A stretch of 64,000 nucleotides of DNA from Lineus longissimus (GCF_910592395.1 NC_088314.1:4648001-4712000); one strand, 5' to 3'. Positions 1-53,014 are shown, counted from the stretch's first letter. Made by a program: numbers and translations. The notes: generated by a model from the letters alone, not told the origin.

Positions 1-3000
1 GTAGACGCTGTCTCTAGTATTGATGTGACATTTCGCTGTACATTGATCATCTACGAGGAAATATATTTGGATCAATATATTGGTCATGTAATGTAGGAGC
101 TGTGTGGAGCAATTTGTGCTATGGTCATGGAGTATTCTCCTCGTATGCGCTCTGGAATTCTCTGAGGCAAACAGTTGACATTTTCACGTCTGGATATTTT
201 AGAGAGGTGCACTTTGGTATCGAAAACAGGGATGTTTTTGATGTGATAGCTCCTGCTAGTGAAGGCTATGTAGCACGTAGGACTATAATATTGGACATTT
301 TGGATATGTACTCGCTGACATACGACTGGCGTATAGGCAGCACGGTCGCCATGGATATCTAATAAGGGCTATTCATACAATTCTGAAGATCTGTGATCCG
401 GTGATTCCAGGCCAGCGAAAATCTAACGACCTCTTAACGTTCCTGGATTCCTCTGGGCAGTTTCTACTTTCTGCTAAATGTGAGTTTAACCTTTTCATTT
501 TGAGTTGGACAGGGTTGAATCGTGTGTAATGACTTCACTCCGTTTGATGGCTTGACTGTCAAATCCTGCTGATCGGCAAATTTGGTCCATTTAAAAAATG
601 TACAGTATAAGAAAGCATGATGATAAATCCTCATTGGGATTGCCTCCCACAACCATTTTTCCCACTGCTTCATCTGATTGAAAATAAAATCTCTCTTAAT
701 GTAAGGAAGGTAATGCTTTATTTAGTAAATGGATGACACAATCTGAAACTAATCCTAAATGTATAAATATCGTAATCATTCTATCGTCGATCCCAGAAAT
801 ACCCCATTGGTCCTAAGAATATTCACCAAAAACTGAAAATACCCCGATAAAGCTAGAAATAGCATGCATGTCTGTCCTGCCTCCACTTTACAGAAGAAAA
901 TTGTTGGTCATGCCTTGGCTGAAAACGTGATGGAACGCTTTCCTCTCTGAGATAAGCTGTTTGTGTATGATAATCGCCATTCCTAGAAAAGAAACTTAAT
1001 CATGACATCACACTTTTGGAACCAATTGCTGTATCGGCAAAAGTGAATCCTGTCTTATGAGAAAGGCATCTGTACACGAATGGTCTGATTTTAAAATAGT
1101 ATATTTTTCTGAACAGTAGTCATCGTTGCTGAATCTTAAACCAATGTGATAATTGGAAATGCTTTTGAATTATTCCGTGATAGTGGTTGTTGTGTGGGTG
1201 TTAGATCTATGGATTGAAGAAGTAGGACTGGCCAGTTATATAAGATGTCACATGACGTCACTGGTTCTATCTTCGCATTGTGATGTCACAAATCTTGTTT
1301 GTTTTATGGTGTGCTCGGGAGAGTCAGGAAATGATGTGCTTTTAGCAGAGCGATCAGGAAAGTAGGGGATACAGTTATGGAAGAAGTTACATCAAGATGT
1401 CAGTCAGTCGATTGATACAATGACTGATGACGTGTTTGCCGAATGTGCTCATTATTACAAATACCGCCCATAATCAAGATGCACTTTCATGAACACAGCT
1501 ATATTTAAACCATAGATATCATATCAAAAAAGAATTTAAAGAGATTTTTGTAATAGGTCTAGCTGGCATAGAACTTTTACGTCAATGTTGACCTACATGT
1601 AATTCGGACGATATTGCGTCAAGTTTTCAACATGTCTTGTTCATGGCTGACATATCTCACGGTGATTATCATCTGAGAGCACCGATAGAGTTGATTTAGC
1701 TGAGCATACTTTAAATAGCTTTCCTGTTCTAAAAATAGACTTAGATTGTTCATAGGCCTGTGTCAATGTGGCCTATTCAATATGGATATATGGGCTTTGA
1801 GCCAGTGACGTCAATGGGCCAGTGCTAAGTGACCTGTGGTCCTGTATGAGTCGAGGATCTCGTAATTGTCCGGGGCATACCTACATATACGCTGTTGTAT
1901 ACACCAGTTATGTAGTAGGAATCCTCTATCTGCCTGCACAGACCATCTGGCTCTGCAGCTATAAATATTACTAATCCTGTATGTACAGTCATACATGCTT
2001 CGATTATTTTCACTTCATGTGAGTAACTTTGGAGTATATAGATCAAGTGCACATCAAGAAGGGAGTGGAAAAGGTTTGTACTTATTGTGCCGGCTTTGGG
2101 TTTTAAAAATGCCGAATTTCTTGATGCCCTTGGGTTAAGTCTTCATAGTCATACTTAGACTATGCCTTAAACTGCAGCTTTCAATGCATTGTTGGGGTGT
2201 GTGGGCCTGATGATCAGTGAGGGCTTGTACTTGATTACTTCATAAAAGAATGTGGGTGTGCTCCGCATCAGATGTTGTATCTGGTTACGCCTGTGAGAGT
2301 GATAGTGCATCTTAGCTACCAAGTTATTAAGTCGTATCATTTCAAGTTTATACCGCACATTTAAATGGAGAATACAGCCATTGCAGTCAGGATGGCCATG
2401 GTGCTGCTTAAAAATGTATAAAGTCGGGATTGCATCGTGACCTTTCTGTTTATATAATCAGGACATTGTCCTACATATGTAATTAAACAGGAACCTATTG
2501 GCTGCATATTCGTATACTGGTGACATTAGAAGTTCTACTGCAGTACAGTAACTGTCTTCGTTATGGTGTATTGAGTCAGACATTATTGAAATTAGCAATT
2601 ATGTAACTAGGACAGCAAGAAAATTGATTCAGAATGCCAGTTTGAAGAGGCCTCTTGCATTCATCATTGGTCGGGGTATGATTTCTGCCCTGCCATCGTC
2701 TCAGAATCTCATGCCTGGTCCAGACACTCTGATGGAATAATATATAATGTCTGGAGAGCAAGTTGACCCTTTCGTTGTACAATATGGGACCTGCATTGGC
2801 ACTTGCGCACAATGCAAAGTTCAACCTTTTAGAAACAGCATGCTTTTGGTACAATTAAACTGCATAGGTTCTGTGATATCATATGATTTAATACCTATGA
2901 CTTATACTAGATTTGAATTTGTGACTGTTATTTGTATTTGTACTTATAGATAACTTATTTGCTGGGTATACAGGAGTGCTTTATTTCATTCATTGCTATT

Positions 3001-5385
3001 CAAGAGGGCATTTGTCAAGTTTGGCATTTCTTCAAACATACAGTTACAAAAGAACTATCACAAAACCAAACTGCTTGATCCACTTTCATATTTGCAATTT
3101 ACCCAAATAGGCCTATTTTCGATATTGAGTTATACTAGAAGATGCTCAAAATGCAGGAGTAAGTGTCTGAGTATGTTTCCCTTTACTCTAGATTAAAAAA
3201 CTAATTCAAGGCTTGGGGGGAGCTGTCGACATTTCTGCTTGATTAAACTATTCAATAACCCATACACCGCTTAATTCCACACACCGATTGGTTTAACTTG
3301 GACGCATACATGTAATTAGGCCCTTGGATCAAGTCGTATATACTGAGACCTGCGGTCCATACCTCACCACGACATGTCTTCAGTTTTATGCAGTTATAAC
3401 CCAACGTATGTGACTACCTGTTAGTTTAGAACTAGAAGTGATGCCCGGTGGTAATGGGAAGATCAGAGACTGAAGTACCAATCACCATTGATGGCATCTC
3501 AATCCTAATTGGTAAAAAAGTGTTGCCCTAGACATGGGAATTAAGTCACTTCTTGACAATAGGTCACAGGTTATATGGTTATAATATATTCATGATTATT
3601 ACTATTTGTTACAGTCGTATTCATACCAGTATTAAAGGTTGTCATGGCATAAAGCTCCAGGGTGAACTGCTCACCTTCTGCAGTTTCAAAGGCGGCTAGT
3701 TATAGCTGCCAGTTTGAAATCAATATTAACCCGTTGAGAACTCGAGCATACTTCGAGAAATATGCTCAAAATATCCAATCCGCATCAAAAAATATCAATT
3801 GTAACACAAAATAACCATGTTTTCAATTTCTACGGATATCTGTAAAAGTGACGAGCTACAATTTTGACAAATCTGTTGGGCTTTGATTGAAAGTCAGAGA
3901 GAAAATCACATTTTTGCGGCAAAATCTGATGATCACCAGTATATTGGGTTTCACAAGGTCAAAGATTGATTGGATGAGATATAGATAACTTGATATAGCC
4001 TCATTAGAACCATTTTATCATGACATAACTTATGTAAAAACACTGAAGTGCGCCTGTCGTGACTGGCCCATCCGTTGATTGGTCAACTAATAGATTCATG
4101 ATGTAATCTAATGTGTGTGGTGGGCTGTGGTCGGCCAATTACAAATATTGTCATACATGGTCGTCAGTGGATGGCTGCACCGTATACATCTGTTATCATA
4201 CATTTGACATAGGTGTCCAGGACATCAGGCAAGTTCGTGTTTTGAGGTACATGTAAGAACTGCATTTTTTCAATGGATTATTAAAGACCCTTCCCCTCCC
4301 CGAGATGTGTCCTTCTTTCTAGTTCTGCTGGAAACAGTGGTCAGTTGTACCAAGATCAGTGTCATCTCTAGCTTTAGTTTTGAACCCTCAGTCCTGTGCC
4401 AAATTGTCAGATACTCAATCGATCAAGTAACAACTCAGTGACATTAATGAAGTCTACTATATCGGCGTCAGATCAGAATCATGGAAGGGATGTGTGCGTG
4501 TGGGCGTCAGTTAACTGGTCCATCGTTGACGTCATTCCTTCTTCCAGATGACTTGTCAAAGCATTCCCACTTGAATTGTTCCATTGTGAAGGAGATAGGT
4601 CAGATATGATGATCATGAGACTTGAGTCAGAGGATTGATCAGGAACTGACCAGGAAGGTAGAGCTCTTAAAGAGGAAGGTAGATCATCCAACCAAGGAAA
4701 CTCGGCTGACGGATTAGACAAATTTATGGAAAATGTCAGAAAAGTGTCGATCTGAATATAGACTCATTGACTCCTCTTTATCTGTGCAAAACTGCAAGTG
4801 CAAATGAAAGTTCCTTGGGCAATTTGGCAATCAAGATGATCAGCCTTTTGGTATGTGACCTATGGCTTGGATGCCAGCTGAGTGGGTGACTCGGGTCATA
4901 AAGGCCACTTGATTAGCTACAGACCCCACTGCCATAATCACATACTGCCTGAGTATCACTATTCAAGCAAACATCATCTTGATAATGTGGCGAACGCCAC
5001 TTCCATACGCGGGCATAAGTAGCCCATCATAGCACAGCAGTTATTGATGGCGTGTTACCATGGATATGGATTTGCCAATGGCGAAAACACGGCAGGCGAA
5101 GATTTTCTTGCTGATTGCAACCCTTGAACGAAGTGTTCCTTAGGAACCAAGCCAACTTGATGTGCTTTTGGGTTTCCTTGGTAGCTGACATTACATGCTG
5201 TCGTTACTTGGCTATGTTCTAATTACATTTTTCTTCAGTAGTGGATGAGACCAACAGGTAAATCAGCAAGGACACCAAGCCGTGAATCCCTTTACCCGAG
5301 TTGCAGTCATTTCCTATAGTAGAGCTTAAACCAACATAGCTTACCTTTAACATTCTTAACATTGCTTCCTTCTTTCTCTCTGCAG
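1..5385. other. Upstream region, no gene supported
   Basis: No convincing exon, RNA gene or promoter was found. Because the first coding exon begins at a clear acceptor (pyrimidine run then tgcag, ending 5385), part of this stretch is probably the intron after a 5'-UTR exon, and that exon may lie here or before the window. Short open frames exist (102-362 +, 4479-4721 -), but they have no recognisable domain, conserved motif or splice context and are expected by chance in AT-rich DNA. Confidence 0.5.
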
Positions 5386-43704
<38,319 letters not shown>

Positions 43705-45355
43705 GCGCCACTAACAGATTGTCAGTAGAGGAGTACAGCTGAGGGTTGTGCAAGACTATGGATTACTGTGCAGTGCCAGAGGTTTCTGTTAAGATCGTAA
43801 AAGACATTTTTGAGCATGAGAAAAAAGTTAATGGAAAAGTGCTGGCAGAATTCTGCACGCACAGGAAGGAATATTACCTTCTTGCATAAGTATAAGGAAC
43901 GAAGTGTGCATCTATGAAAATGGTAAATAGATTGAAATGATGAAGAATCACAGGCCTGATTTGGCCTGGGATGTTTTGTAAAATGTGTTAGGCCAGTTAG
44001 AACAAATTTATAAAAGTTGCGGGCGTAACGAAAACGGTCGCAGTAAAGACTCCAAACTGGTCAGTGTGACCAAAGAATTTCACAGGATCTGATGATAACG
44101 TGTATATATTGTGTGTATGTCCTGTCTAGATGCACTATATACATGCGCAGCACTCACTATGTATATATAAGTGTTATTCTTTCTCTCTTCTTCTCTGGCT
44201 CTTTGTGTCACACCATGCTCCAGCATGTGTTTGCTGAAGACACCGCTTGGTGTGTTGAGGTGGCCTTGATCTCTGAGCACCATCCTGGCCCGATGTCCAA
44301 CATTCCCACCTTGATAAGTAGCATTTCTGAGAGTGTATGGCTGTGAACTTGAGGCCAAGAGCTCGAGGCCTTGTGTTTCAAGGTTCTGAGCACTGGCTGC
44401 ATCTAATCTTACGGTAGCCCAACTGTCGAAATGACTGAATTCAAAGAAGTACGAATTCATGCTCTTGATGTTGTATGATGTCCTTCTGATCCTAAATGCA
44501 ATAACTTGATCAGTAAAAGGCTGTTGTAAATACAAAAGCAGAACATTTGAAATTTGAGTGTTGGTGTGGCTTAATATGGGTCGAGGAAGCCCCGACCAAG
44601 TGGTGTTTCAAAAACTGCTCAGTTCCTGCATAATCTCATGATTTTATTAGGTTCGTGTTATGAACTTTTGTAGCCCCCTTGACACCATCATTGTATGACA
44701 GGCCATCTATAACCATATTCAGGGATCTTGCTCACCTCTTCACAAGCACAGGGACCATGTGGGCAGTATCATGCTCAAGTGTCCCAGCACATTGCAGTCT
44801 CCCACAGTCACAAACCAGGCGACCTTGCAGGCCTTGTAGCTTAGATGAATGTATTAGATCAATGTGGAATGCTAGATTAGTGTGTATTGGCAGCACTAGA
44901 AACATGTTAATCCTGCACTGAGGGCCTCTCAACTGGCTGGTACTGCTTCTGAAGAAAATATGACCATTAGATGACTCCCAACTTGTTTGTTTTTACACCG
45001 GCTTTTTTCACTTGCATGAGTAGTCTTTTAGGTACGCAACTCGGCTTCATTTACACTTAATAATCTGCATTGAATCTCCGTCACAGTGACTTCAGGATTG
45101 TGGCAACATATCCTATTATATGGATAGCATGTCATGTATGAATCAATGGTACCAGGGAGAGACCTACAAAACAGAAAGTGCATTAGACTGTCTTGTGTCT
45201 GTACATACTACTCTGACATGTCTTGCACGTCTTCTTTTTGGATACGTCTTGGCCTTAAACGATAAAATGAATATAGGGAGCAGTAGAGCTAGTTGAGAAC
45301 CTCCAGAATCTTCATGACTTGTATTCAAATTAAAACCTGTAAATATTGAGTATTG

Positions 45356-45437
45356 TTTTCACAGCGACTAGGACCAAGACGCAGGTGCAAGCCCTGTAGA
45401 TAATGTACAAATACTCTGGTCCTAATCAGTGTGAAAA
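45356..45437. repeat. Palindromic hairpin element 2
   Basis: Arms 45356-45376 and 45417-45437 (21 bp each) pair at 18 positions around a 40-nt loop containing ctgtagataatgtaca. Total 82 nt. Same architecture as elements at 41779 and 46356. Confidence 0.7.
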
Positions 45438-46355
45438 ATCCACTTCAATGCACTTCTTTTCTTCACATTTGTACTGTATGCAGAGGATAGGGCTGTTGTA
45501 GAATTAGGTCCCTAAATCTAGATTATTGTCATCTCTCAAAATCTGTACATGTAGGATAGATATATATTCTGGCAATTAACCCTTTAAAGATTGGGGCTTC
45601 CGGTTTTAACCATTCATACAAAAATATCTCTAAATTCAGATGCTGAAGAACATTTCTATAAACTAGCTTACGATGGATATGCCTCGGTCTTTAAAGGGTT
45701 AAAATATTACATAAGCAGTTTGGTCATGTGTGAGACAAATACATTTTATCATATAGTAATGCATAGTTGGCACACCAGTTGAATTTGTCAGCAAAACAAT
45801 GGTTCATTCTTGGTTTAATAAAACTTTGGGGTTTTCAGGAAGAAAGGCAAATGCCACTGTGGAATCTTCGAAGAATTTCTCACATTGTAGAGATTAAAAG
45901 CATGGTCATCCTTAGAAATTCAATGTGTCTATCACTGGAAGCCATTTTATATTAACTGGAGAATGTACAGTTGCCGGGTGTTTCTGTGGCTCAGATGTGA
46001 TGCATGTGCTCTAGTACATGCCCTTGTGTAATCAGTCTGTAAATATCTTATCGAGTTACGTAAATACTGTGGTCAAATTTAACTGGTGTCCCTGTGGTTA
46101 GTGTTATTTTATTTTATCCTATGCAATGGTGTAACCCGGAGGTAGTGATGATGCATGTTGATTTCAACCAAATAAAAACAGGTGGGGACTTTAAAACAAC
46201 TGTTCAAACTTCGTTAGTCATGAAATTTCAAGTACCGGTAATATCATAAGTGTCCCGAAAAGTGAGAATTTGTGAAATATTTCTCGACACATTGGTTTGT
46301 TACCGACTCTCCCTGTCACGACCTTGGGTTTATTCATTCTATGTAAAGTATATTT

Positions 46356-46427
46356 CAGCCTAACTGGAACCAAATCTGCAATGCATTACCTGTAAGATAT
46401 GTACAGGCCTTGATCCCAGTTAGGTTG
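46356..46427. repeat. Palindromic hairpin element 3
   Basis: Arms 46356-46373 and 46410-46427 (18 bp) pair at 15 positions; the loop contains ctgtaagatatgtacagg, close to the loop of element 2. Total 72 nt. Confidence 0.65.
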
Positions 46428-49400
46428 GACAAAACAACAAGAACTAGTGATAGAAGGAGCAGTGTACCTATTGGGATATGTATATATGACTTGTACATCT
46501 TTATATGATTATTTTCTATGCTAAGTTATAACAAGTATAAAGTGTATATTCTCTCCATTGTAGCAAGTTTAATGAGCTTAAGTGTCTCAGTAGATTATGA
46601 TCTTGATGAATTTGAGTTCAAGTGAAATTATTGTCAACGTTAATTATAGTTGAATAGAGGTGAACCTTCGTCTTTAAATTCACATAACAGATTTGCCGCC
46701 GTATATTTAGTCCTCAGCACAACTGTTATGGTTTACTGTATAGAATGCATGTGATTATGATAAAGTAATTAAGAGGATAGTTTATAGTTAATGATGTTAT
46801 GTAGTTCTTAGCCGCTTTGTTATCTATGTGTGTCTAGGGGCAATCCTGCCGTCTTCAGATTCATCTTTTGTCAACATCTTCAAAGTTTTACTGAGAGTTT
46901 TTTTGAGAAATAAGTGAAATTTGACTAATTATCCCAAAGCCAGTCAATAGAAATGAACACTCTGATTACAGAGAGGCCCATCTCCACATTATCGTTTGTC
47001 GCCCCGATTTGCAATTTGACGCTTGACTTCCGCATGCAGTGGACTTGCAGTGGATATTGATTGGTCGAAAAGAGTACAAAACTGGCATCAACTTAGGACA
47101 TTTTTTGGAAAGAGTTGCCCATCAATGATCGTATCAGCTGGTTTCATGGTAAGAGAACTTTTTTTTCAGTCATCTAAAACACATGCATATAAGTATTCAC
47201 AGGGTCCCATGTTTTTATGTGAAGAGTAAAATTCAGTTGTTGTGACCTTTAAGTATGATGTGGCACTTTTGTTTACTTCTGTGAGTTTTTCAATGCATAC
47301 TGTAAATTGCTGCTGTATATTTTACCGTGAGATGTTCTGTTGGGACCTGAATTGTTACAAATGTTTGAGAAATAGATGATTGCCACAGAAATATGATCTT
47401 CAAGATGGCCGCTTAGGCAGTAACCATAGCAACCCCAGGTCTCTACCTCCTAATATCCTCGTAAAACCATTGAAGATGTTGACATTTTCGCTTCATCGTA
47501 TTGATTCTATGCCCATGAATTACAAATTGCGTGTTCATAAATACCGATTACGTGTTTTCATATTTGTAAAATACGATCCCAGTGTAAGAATCTTACTGTT
47601 GTCACGTCGATGGTTGGTAGATGAACTAGTTTCTTACCCAGGTTGACAGGTTGTGTATCTGGACATTTAAATGTATTTCTTACATCACAAGTTCTACTAG
47701 AGATATGTGTAGTTGAAATATACAAATAAATGAACTTTTGATATATGCATATTACAATCTGTGCATGTCACGTGATATGCATTTTGTGTAATATGTGTTA
47801 CATGACACTTGATATATACATATTATGTGCAAATATGTAATTCATGTATGATGAATACATATTCTGAACATGTTGTATTCAATATGTATAATTTGTGTGA
47901 AAATTCTCATGTGTATAGTTGAAATCATCTTCAACCTACTATTTGCATATGTGTGATGCACCCTGAAAAGAACATTCTGCTCGAGTGGGACAGATAAGAT
48001 TCAGTGAGGCCTAAATGCGTATCAAGTTTAATGGATATTTCATCAAAATACTTTAGAAATGACGAAGTCGGGTCATAGGAAACTGTTATCTAGAGGTGGT
48101 CCTAGTGAACTTGGGGTAAATCAACTGTAGTTCATGAACAAGTTGCTGTTGTGTTGATAATTATCAGTACCTTTAGTTCCTGGGTGAACTGAAATTGATG
48201 AGCAGTGGAAAAAGTTGTCATTTGAAATTAACAAAGTAGCAGTTTTGCTTCGAGTTTAAGTGACCTACTTCTGGTTCGAGGGCCCCTTGTGTTGCGGTAT
48301 GCAGCATCTGTATTGGAAACGGTTCAAGAAACCATGGCAAAAGCTTTTAAACCCCATTCAGTTGTCAATAATTTGAAGTATGTTGGACTGATTCTCCCCC
48401 TGTGCTCCCAATTGAAACCTTCATCATAATTTCAAACTCATCTATTAAACTTTAGAGTGCTTGGGACATTTTCAGAGGAGGTTAAATGTGCTACATTGTG
48501 TTCCCATGATATGACTTAGTGAATGATGTCATCTGAACTCATCTGATCTAGTTTGGTTTGGTACTGTGTTAATGGCTTATTATTCAAATCTACGCTTGAC
48601 ATTGTGTGGTATTCGCCTTTTTCCTGATCAATATGAAGTCATCTGGAAAGAGGCGAATTGACACACACGGCTCAGTACTTCTTCGAAATGACCCACCAAT
48701 TATTACAGTGTAGTAGTCCATTTGCTTTTTGTGCAGAATGCAACATAGTGAAGATTGGCCAGTCAATCTTTTGATTACTGTAAAAACATTCTAATTCATA
48801 ATTTACAGCGAAATCTGTCTTTGATATGTTACGGGTGAGGGCCTCATCACCAAGCTGATAAAAACAAAAAAGGCAAAACGATAAAAGCAAAAATAAAACG
48901 GCTCTTAAAATGTCCTGAGATCTCAATGGGTTTATTTACTCGATGTTTATCATAAGGGTTTATTCCATTATCATTGGCATGTGCATCTAATTATATCTGT
49001 AGATAGAACTGCATATTAAAGATAATAGGAATATGACTTAGACATGCAAGATTTTCATTTCTGCTGTTCATGGTTTTACCTTTCATTTGGAAGTATGACA
49101 AGTATTTCACCCCCACTGTATCACATTTTGAGTGGCTGAGAAATTTGCCCCTATTCAGCGATATTTATAAAAAATTGTGATTTACTGATGGCACGTAACT
49201 CCTTTCCTTAAAATGTAATCGAATGAAATTTGAAATTCAGTTTATAAACTGAATCTATCCCTAGAACAATACTTGAGAATTATTGCTAAAAGAGAGTGTG
49301 TTGGTCACCAATGTTTAGGTTGCTGATAGGATTTATTTGGGATTTGTTGATGTCAAAAAAGCAAATATCGGGAAAAAAGAATTCCTACTTTGACTGTGGC

Positions 49401-50483
49401 AGAGGCTCCTTCACTTGAAAATTTATGGTAAAATATTTGTCATAACTTACTGGACAGTAATTAATCGTTTCGAACATTATTTTATGGTAAAACTTGCCTA
49501 GACAGTTAATTGTTTATTCAGATATCTTTCTTTGATTAAACCATTCTAAATTGTGAATATATTATATAGAGTATGTATTAATTGAAAATGTAGAGAAAAA
49601 TGGAATGTTATATCCTGTAATATATAAAAATTCTAGATTTTTCCTATTAAGACTAAATTATAAATACATATATCATGAATGTAATCAGGTAGCCTGTGAA
49701 CTAAGTCTTTTTCTATAGGAAGATGTATATTATTTTACTCTGAAGGTGTGTACATTAAACGAGGAATGTCTCAAAAAAATCTGGGCCTGCAATTAAGAAC
49801 TTAACAGAGTGTCTCTATGGTGGGCTGTTCTTCGATGTTTCAGAACATTTTCTCATTCTGCAACTCTTTGCGCATAAAATTGTGTGTATATCTGCAGCGC
49901 CACCTGTACAAGAACTCTGTTTACTGCATTAGTGCCGGCCTGGCATTGTCTCGAGATACTCCGCCTTTAATAACCATGGTCATTCTACTTGTGTTCGCAG
50001 TGTACATGATGTAGTATTTATTTATCAATAAGAGAGAACTGGACATAAACAGAGCATTTCTGGACAATTCATGGGGTGAACCAACAAAGATTCTGAATAG
50101 ATTTTTCAACTCTATATCTTTTAAAAACAATAGAATACCAGTTACGATCACAATTTTCAAAATTTCATCAAAGAATGAAAGTAATCAATCTCGAAAGCTA
50201 ACGCCATCAGGAGTGTACTCTCTGGCATAAAGTTTTGCAATATTCGCTTCACACAGCCAAGAAAACTAGGCTTCTTTTCAATTGATTTTATTTTACAATT
50301 TAGAGGTGTCCAAAGCAACAACCAGAAAGTGACAAATATTTCCAGAAATGATCCGTAATCTCCAGTTTTGTTGGGCCATGTCTTCAGGAATAAGAGACAC
50401 TAGCAATATGAGAGTATAGGATATGAGTGTAGATAAGTGATTGAGAACGGTATACAGGATGGGAAATACAATACAACTGTTCC

Positions 50484-50580
50484 ATTAAGGCCTTTAGAGA
50501 GATGTCCTAATAACAGAGGTCAGGACCAAAATCGGTGTCCCGAATAGAGGGTGTCCTGCTTACTGAGGCATCTGCTAAGG
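50484..50580 (+). repeat. Degenerate short tandem repeat with gtgtcc units
   Basis: Successive phrases gagatgtcctaataacagag, atcggtgtcccgaataga and gggtgtcctgcttactgag share a ~17 bp unit of the form (a/g)gtgtcc-n-taata/gaatagag. Looks like the interior of an old satellite-like or MITE repeat. Confidence 0.55.
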
Positions 50581-51724
50581 GAGATTTCTCTGTATTGATG
50601 GAAGGTGAGTAAAAACCAGGCAAATTCAGAACTTAAGTGATATTAGCCTGTATATTACTGCAGTGTAAAGTCGACCAGGAGATGTTCTGACTTCCGACAT
50701 GTATTCTGATGTGGAAAACCAGAAGCAGGAAGTAGCAGGAAGGGGTGGGCGTTTGTGGTGAGGGGTATAGGGGTGTCTGTTGACTATGCTTTTAAGAGAG
50801 ACTGGCACCATGCCTAGTCTCTCTAATAACACAGTCAACAGACAACCATGCCGTCCCGAGCTTCGCGCGATATGGACCATTCTGGGAAAACTCAATGAGG
50901 AAGGTATGCTCATTAGCATAATCTATTATTAGCCCCTTCTCGAGGTAATCTTGCGCATTGTTGCTTCTGCTCACATACATCGTGCTGGAAAACGTACAAA
51001 GAAAGTCTGGCATGCGCCAGGCTATATGCTGGCCGCGTGAGACTACTATGTTTCGCCAGCTTCGCTATTTTGCCGCTACGCGGCGCATTGGGTCCTTGCG
51101 TCCAGTCGTGTGCCTGGCAGCACCTGAACGGTTTTACAGTATGGGGGGCATTGTATTCCATTGAGAACCAGAAAAGTAATGGGGAAAATGACTGGAGTTC
51201 ATGTCCAGTTTGATAAATGCTCATTTTGATATTCACCTTCAATTAATACAGAAGTAAGTGTTAAAATCAAACATAAACGGTTCATTACGGCCAACATTGA
51301 ACTGATAGTGTTGTGAAGGCTAGGACTCCTTGTTGGTTTTTCCGTGCGCTGCGCTGTGCTGCTGGCTGACAATGTCGATGAGTAGGGCAAAGATGCACCT
51401 GGTTGTCTGATTGTCCCACAGACGAAATACTTGATTTCTGGAAAGACCTTGGAAATCGGCAATTCGGCAAATGATTTCTGATTGCGAGTTTCTGATCCAC
51501 ACCAAGCCGACCTGGCTCACAGTGTCAACATTTAATTGGATTAGATATGTAACCTGTTTTCCTTAATTCTTATTTTTACTTTAAGTACGGTGATGATTAC
51601 GAACGAGACGTTCTGTTCCGATATTATTATCATGTTCATGCGATGAATGGTTTTTACGACTGAATAAAATTTTTAACATCCAGAAGTCATTGTTGTACCT
51701 TTGCATCGGTGGCAGTCGAATTGA

Positions 51725-51900
51725 AGACGATTCACTCGTCCTCCCATTGAGACCCTGTCACAACCAATCTGATGACAGTAGCTGTTACAATGAATGTCCC
51801 AGATCTGAATACATGTAGTAGTTACCAGCTGGCTTCACTCGTCCTAGACCCTGTCACAACCAAGCTTGATGAGACAGTAGCTATCACAGTTGTGATTTCA
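51725..51900 (+). repeat. Two-copy repeat, period about 110 bp
   Basis: The phrases ttcactcgtcct, gaccctgtcacaaccaa, gatga(ga)cagtagct and cac/tacaatg recur in order about 110 bp apart. Confidence 0.7.
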
Positions 51901-52429
51901 CCATGCTAAATGTACGGTGAATCCAAGATATCTATCGTTCGGGTAGGCCCTTGTGCATGTGGTATAGAAGAGACGGCCAGGTCTTCACAAGTACAGAGAT
52001 AATCAACAGGCGCTGGATTTGGGTTGGTGGACATACAATGCACAGCTAGTAAGTTGTCCCCATTCCCCGAAATCTAGACTGGGCAGATCTGGGACAATTT
52101 GAGCCGTCTCAGTTTGTTGTGTTCCACGACAAATGGAACGATTTTTTTTCATGGTATCCCCCCACCACCACCACTACCCCTATGGCGTAGCCAGGGGGCA
52201 AAAACAGCCTTCAACTTGCAATGACCTTGGAGGTTGTGATCACTACTTGTATGGATCACATTGATAACATGCAACAGGTGTTCCACAGGGCGAGGCCTGG
52301 TCCAGCCATGCCACTGTTGAAAGGACAAATCTGGGCTTCATCTTGCACAAACAATACAGGTATGCAAGGCAGGAGGGGCTCTTAAGGTAGATTTCCGGAA
52401 ATGCTATTTTAATTAGTTTTTCCAGAGAA

Positions 52430-52772
52430 CTGGCAGCAACTATTACTAACTTGTTTAAAGGCTCTCTTGCACAAACCATGTACAGGCGCGGAGCATATTT
52501 TGCAGGTATACTACACCTTATATGCAGCAACGACAATTTCTGCCCATTTTTATCTTATTTATAACTTCTGCAGCTCCAATCCTATCTATAGTGATGGCAA
52601 GATCATTTATACAGCAACTATTACCAACTAGTTTAAAGACAGTCTTGCACAAACCATTTACAGGCGCGGAGCATATTTTGCTGGTATTCTACACCTAAAA
52701 TGCAGTAACAACATTTTTATCTTATTACTTCTGCCCATTTTCATCATATTACTTCTGCAGCGTCAATCCTAT
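52430..52772 (+). repeat. Two-copy tandem repeat, period about 180 bp
   Basis: Both copies contain cttgcacaaacca, acaggcgcggagcatatttt and acttctgcag in the same order, beginning near 52430 and 52610, with scattered changes. Confidence 0.75.
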
Positions 52773-52867
52773 AGAGTCATGCTGTACAATTAAGCAAACA
52801 AGATGGTACTTATTGCAGTTTTTAATTCCGATAATAACTAAATTTACAATGCATATCTTTTTCAATC

Positions 52868-53014
52868 AGCGGCATGGCTAGCTTTTAGATCTTTAGGGGG
52901 CAAAATAACACTTCTTCAAATTTTTCTACCGAAATCGTGGTCAAAAACAAACTTTTTGGTGACGTCTGGAGGGGGGGGGCGGGCATTTGCCCTCTTCCGC
53001 TAGCTATGCCCCCG
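52868..53014. mobile_element. MITE-like element with terminal inverted repeats
   Basis: Starts ggcatggctagc and ends with the inverse complement of ggcatagctagc (11 of 12), followed inward on both sides by (a)gggggcaaa-type sequence and a G-run at 52971-52979. About 145 bp, no coding capacity. A related fragment (ggcgtagccagggggcaaaa) lies at 52183-52202. Confidence 0.55.

Larger units (their letters stand above)
43705..52860. other. 3'-UTR of exon C and non-coding flank
   Basis: No gene recognised. The first part is expected to be 3'-UTR of the exon-C transcript; an AATAAA is seen at 45817-45822 and another near 46174, neither supported further. Includes two hairpin elements (45356, 46356), AT-rich tracts (47.7-47.9 and 49.5-49.7 kb), a tgtcc-type short repeat (50484-50580), duplicated segments near 51.7-51.9 kb and 52.4-52.8 kb. 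A 151-codon minus-strand open frame at 44080-44535 shows no recognisable domain and is about what chance would give. Confidence 0.65.

Noticed and set aside
102-362. 86-codon plus-strand frame at the window start
   Set aside because: Considered as a possible upstream alternative first exon, but there is no donor in a usable place and no similarity to PMCA N-termini.
4479-4721. 80-codon Ser/Pro-rich minus-strand open frame upstream of PMCA
   Set aside because: No start context, domain or splice support; composition reflects local sequence.
44080-44535. 151-codon minus-strand open frame downstream of exon C
   Set aside because: No domain, splice context or start context; by rough stop-codon frequency about one such frame is expected by chance in the window.
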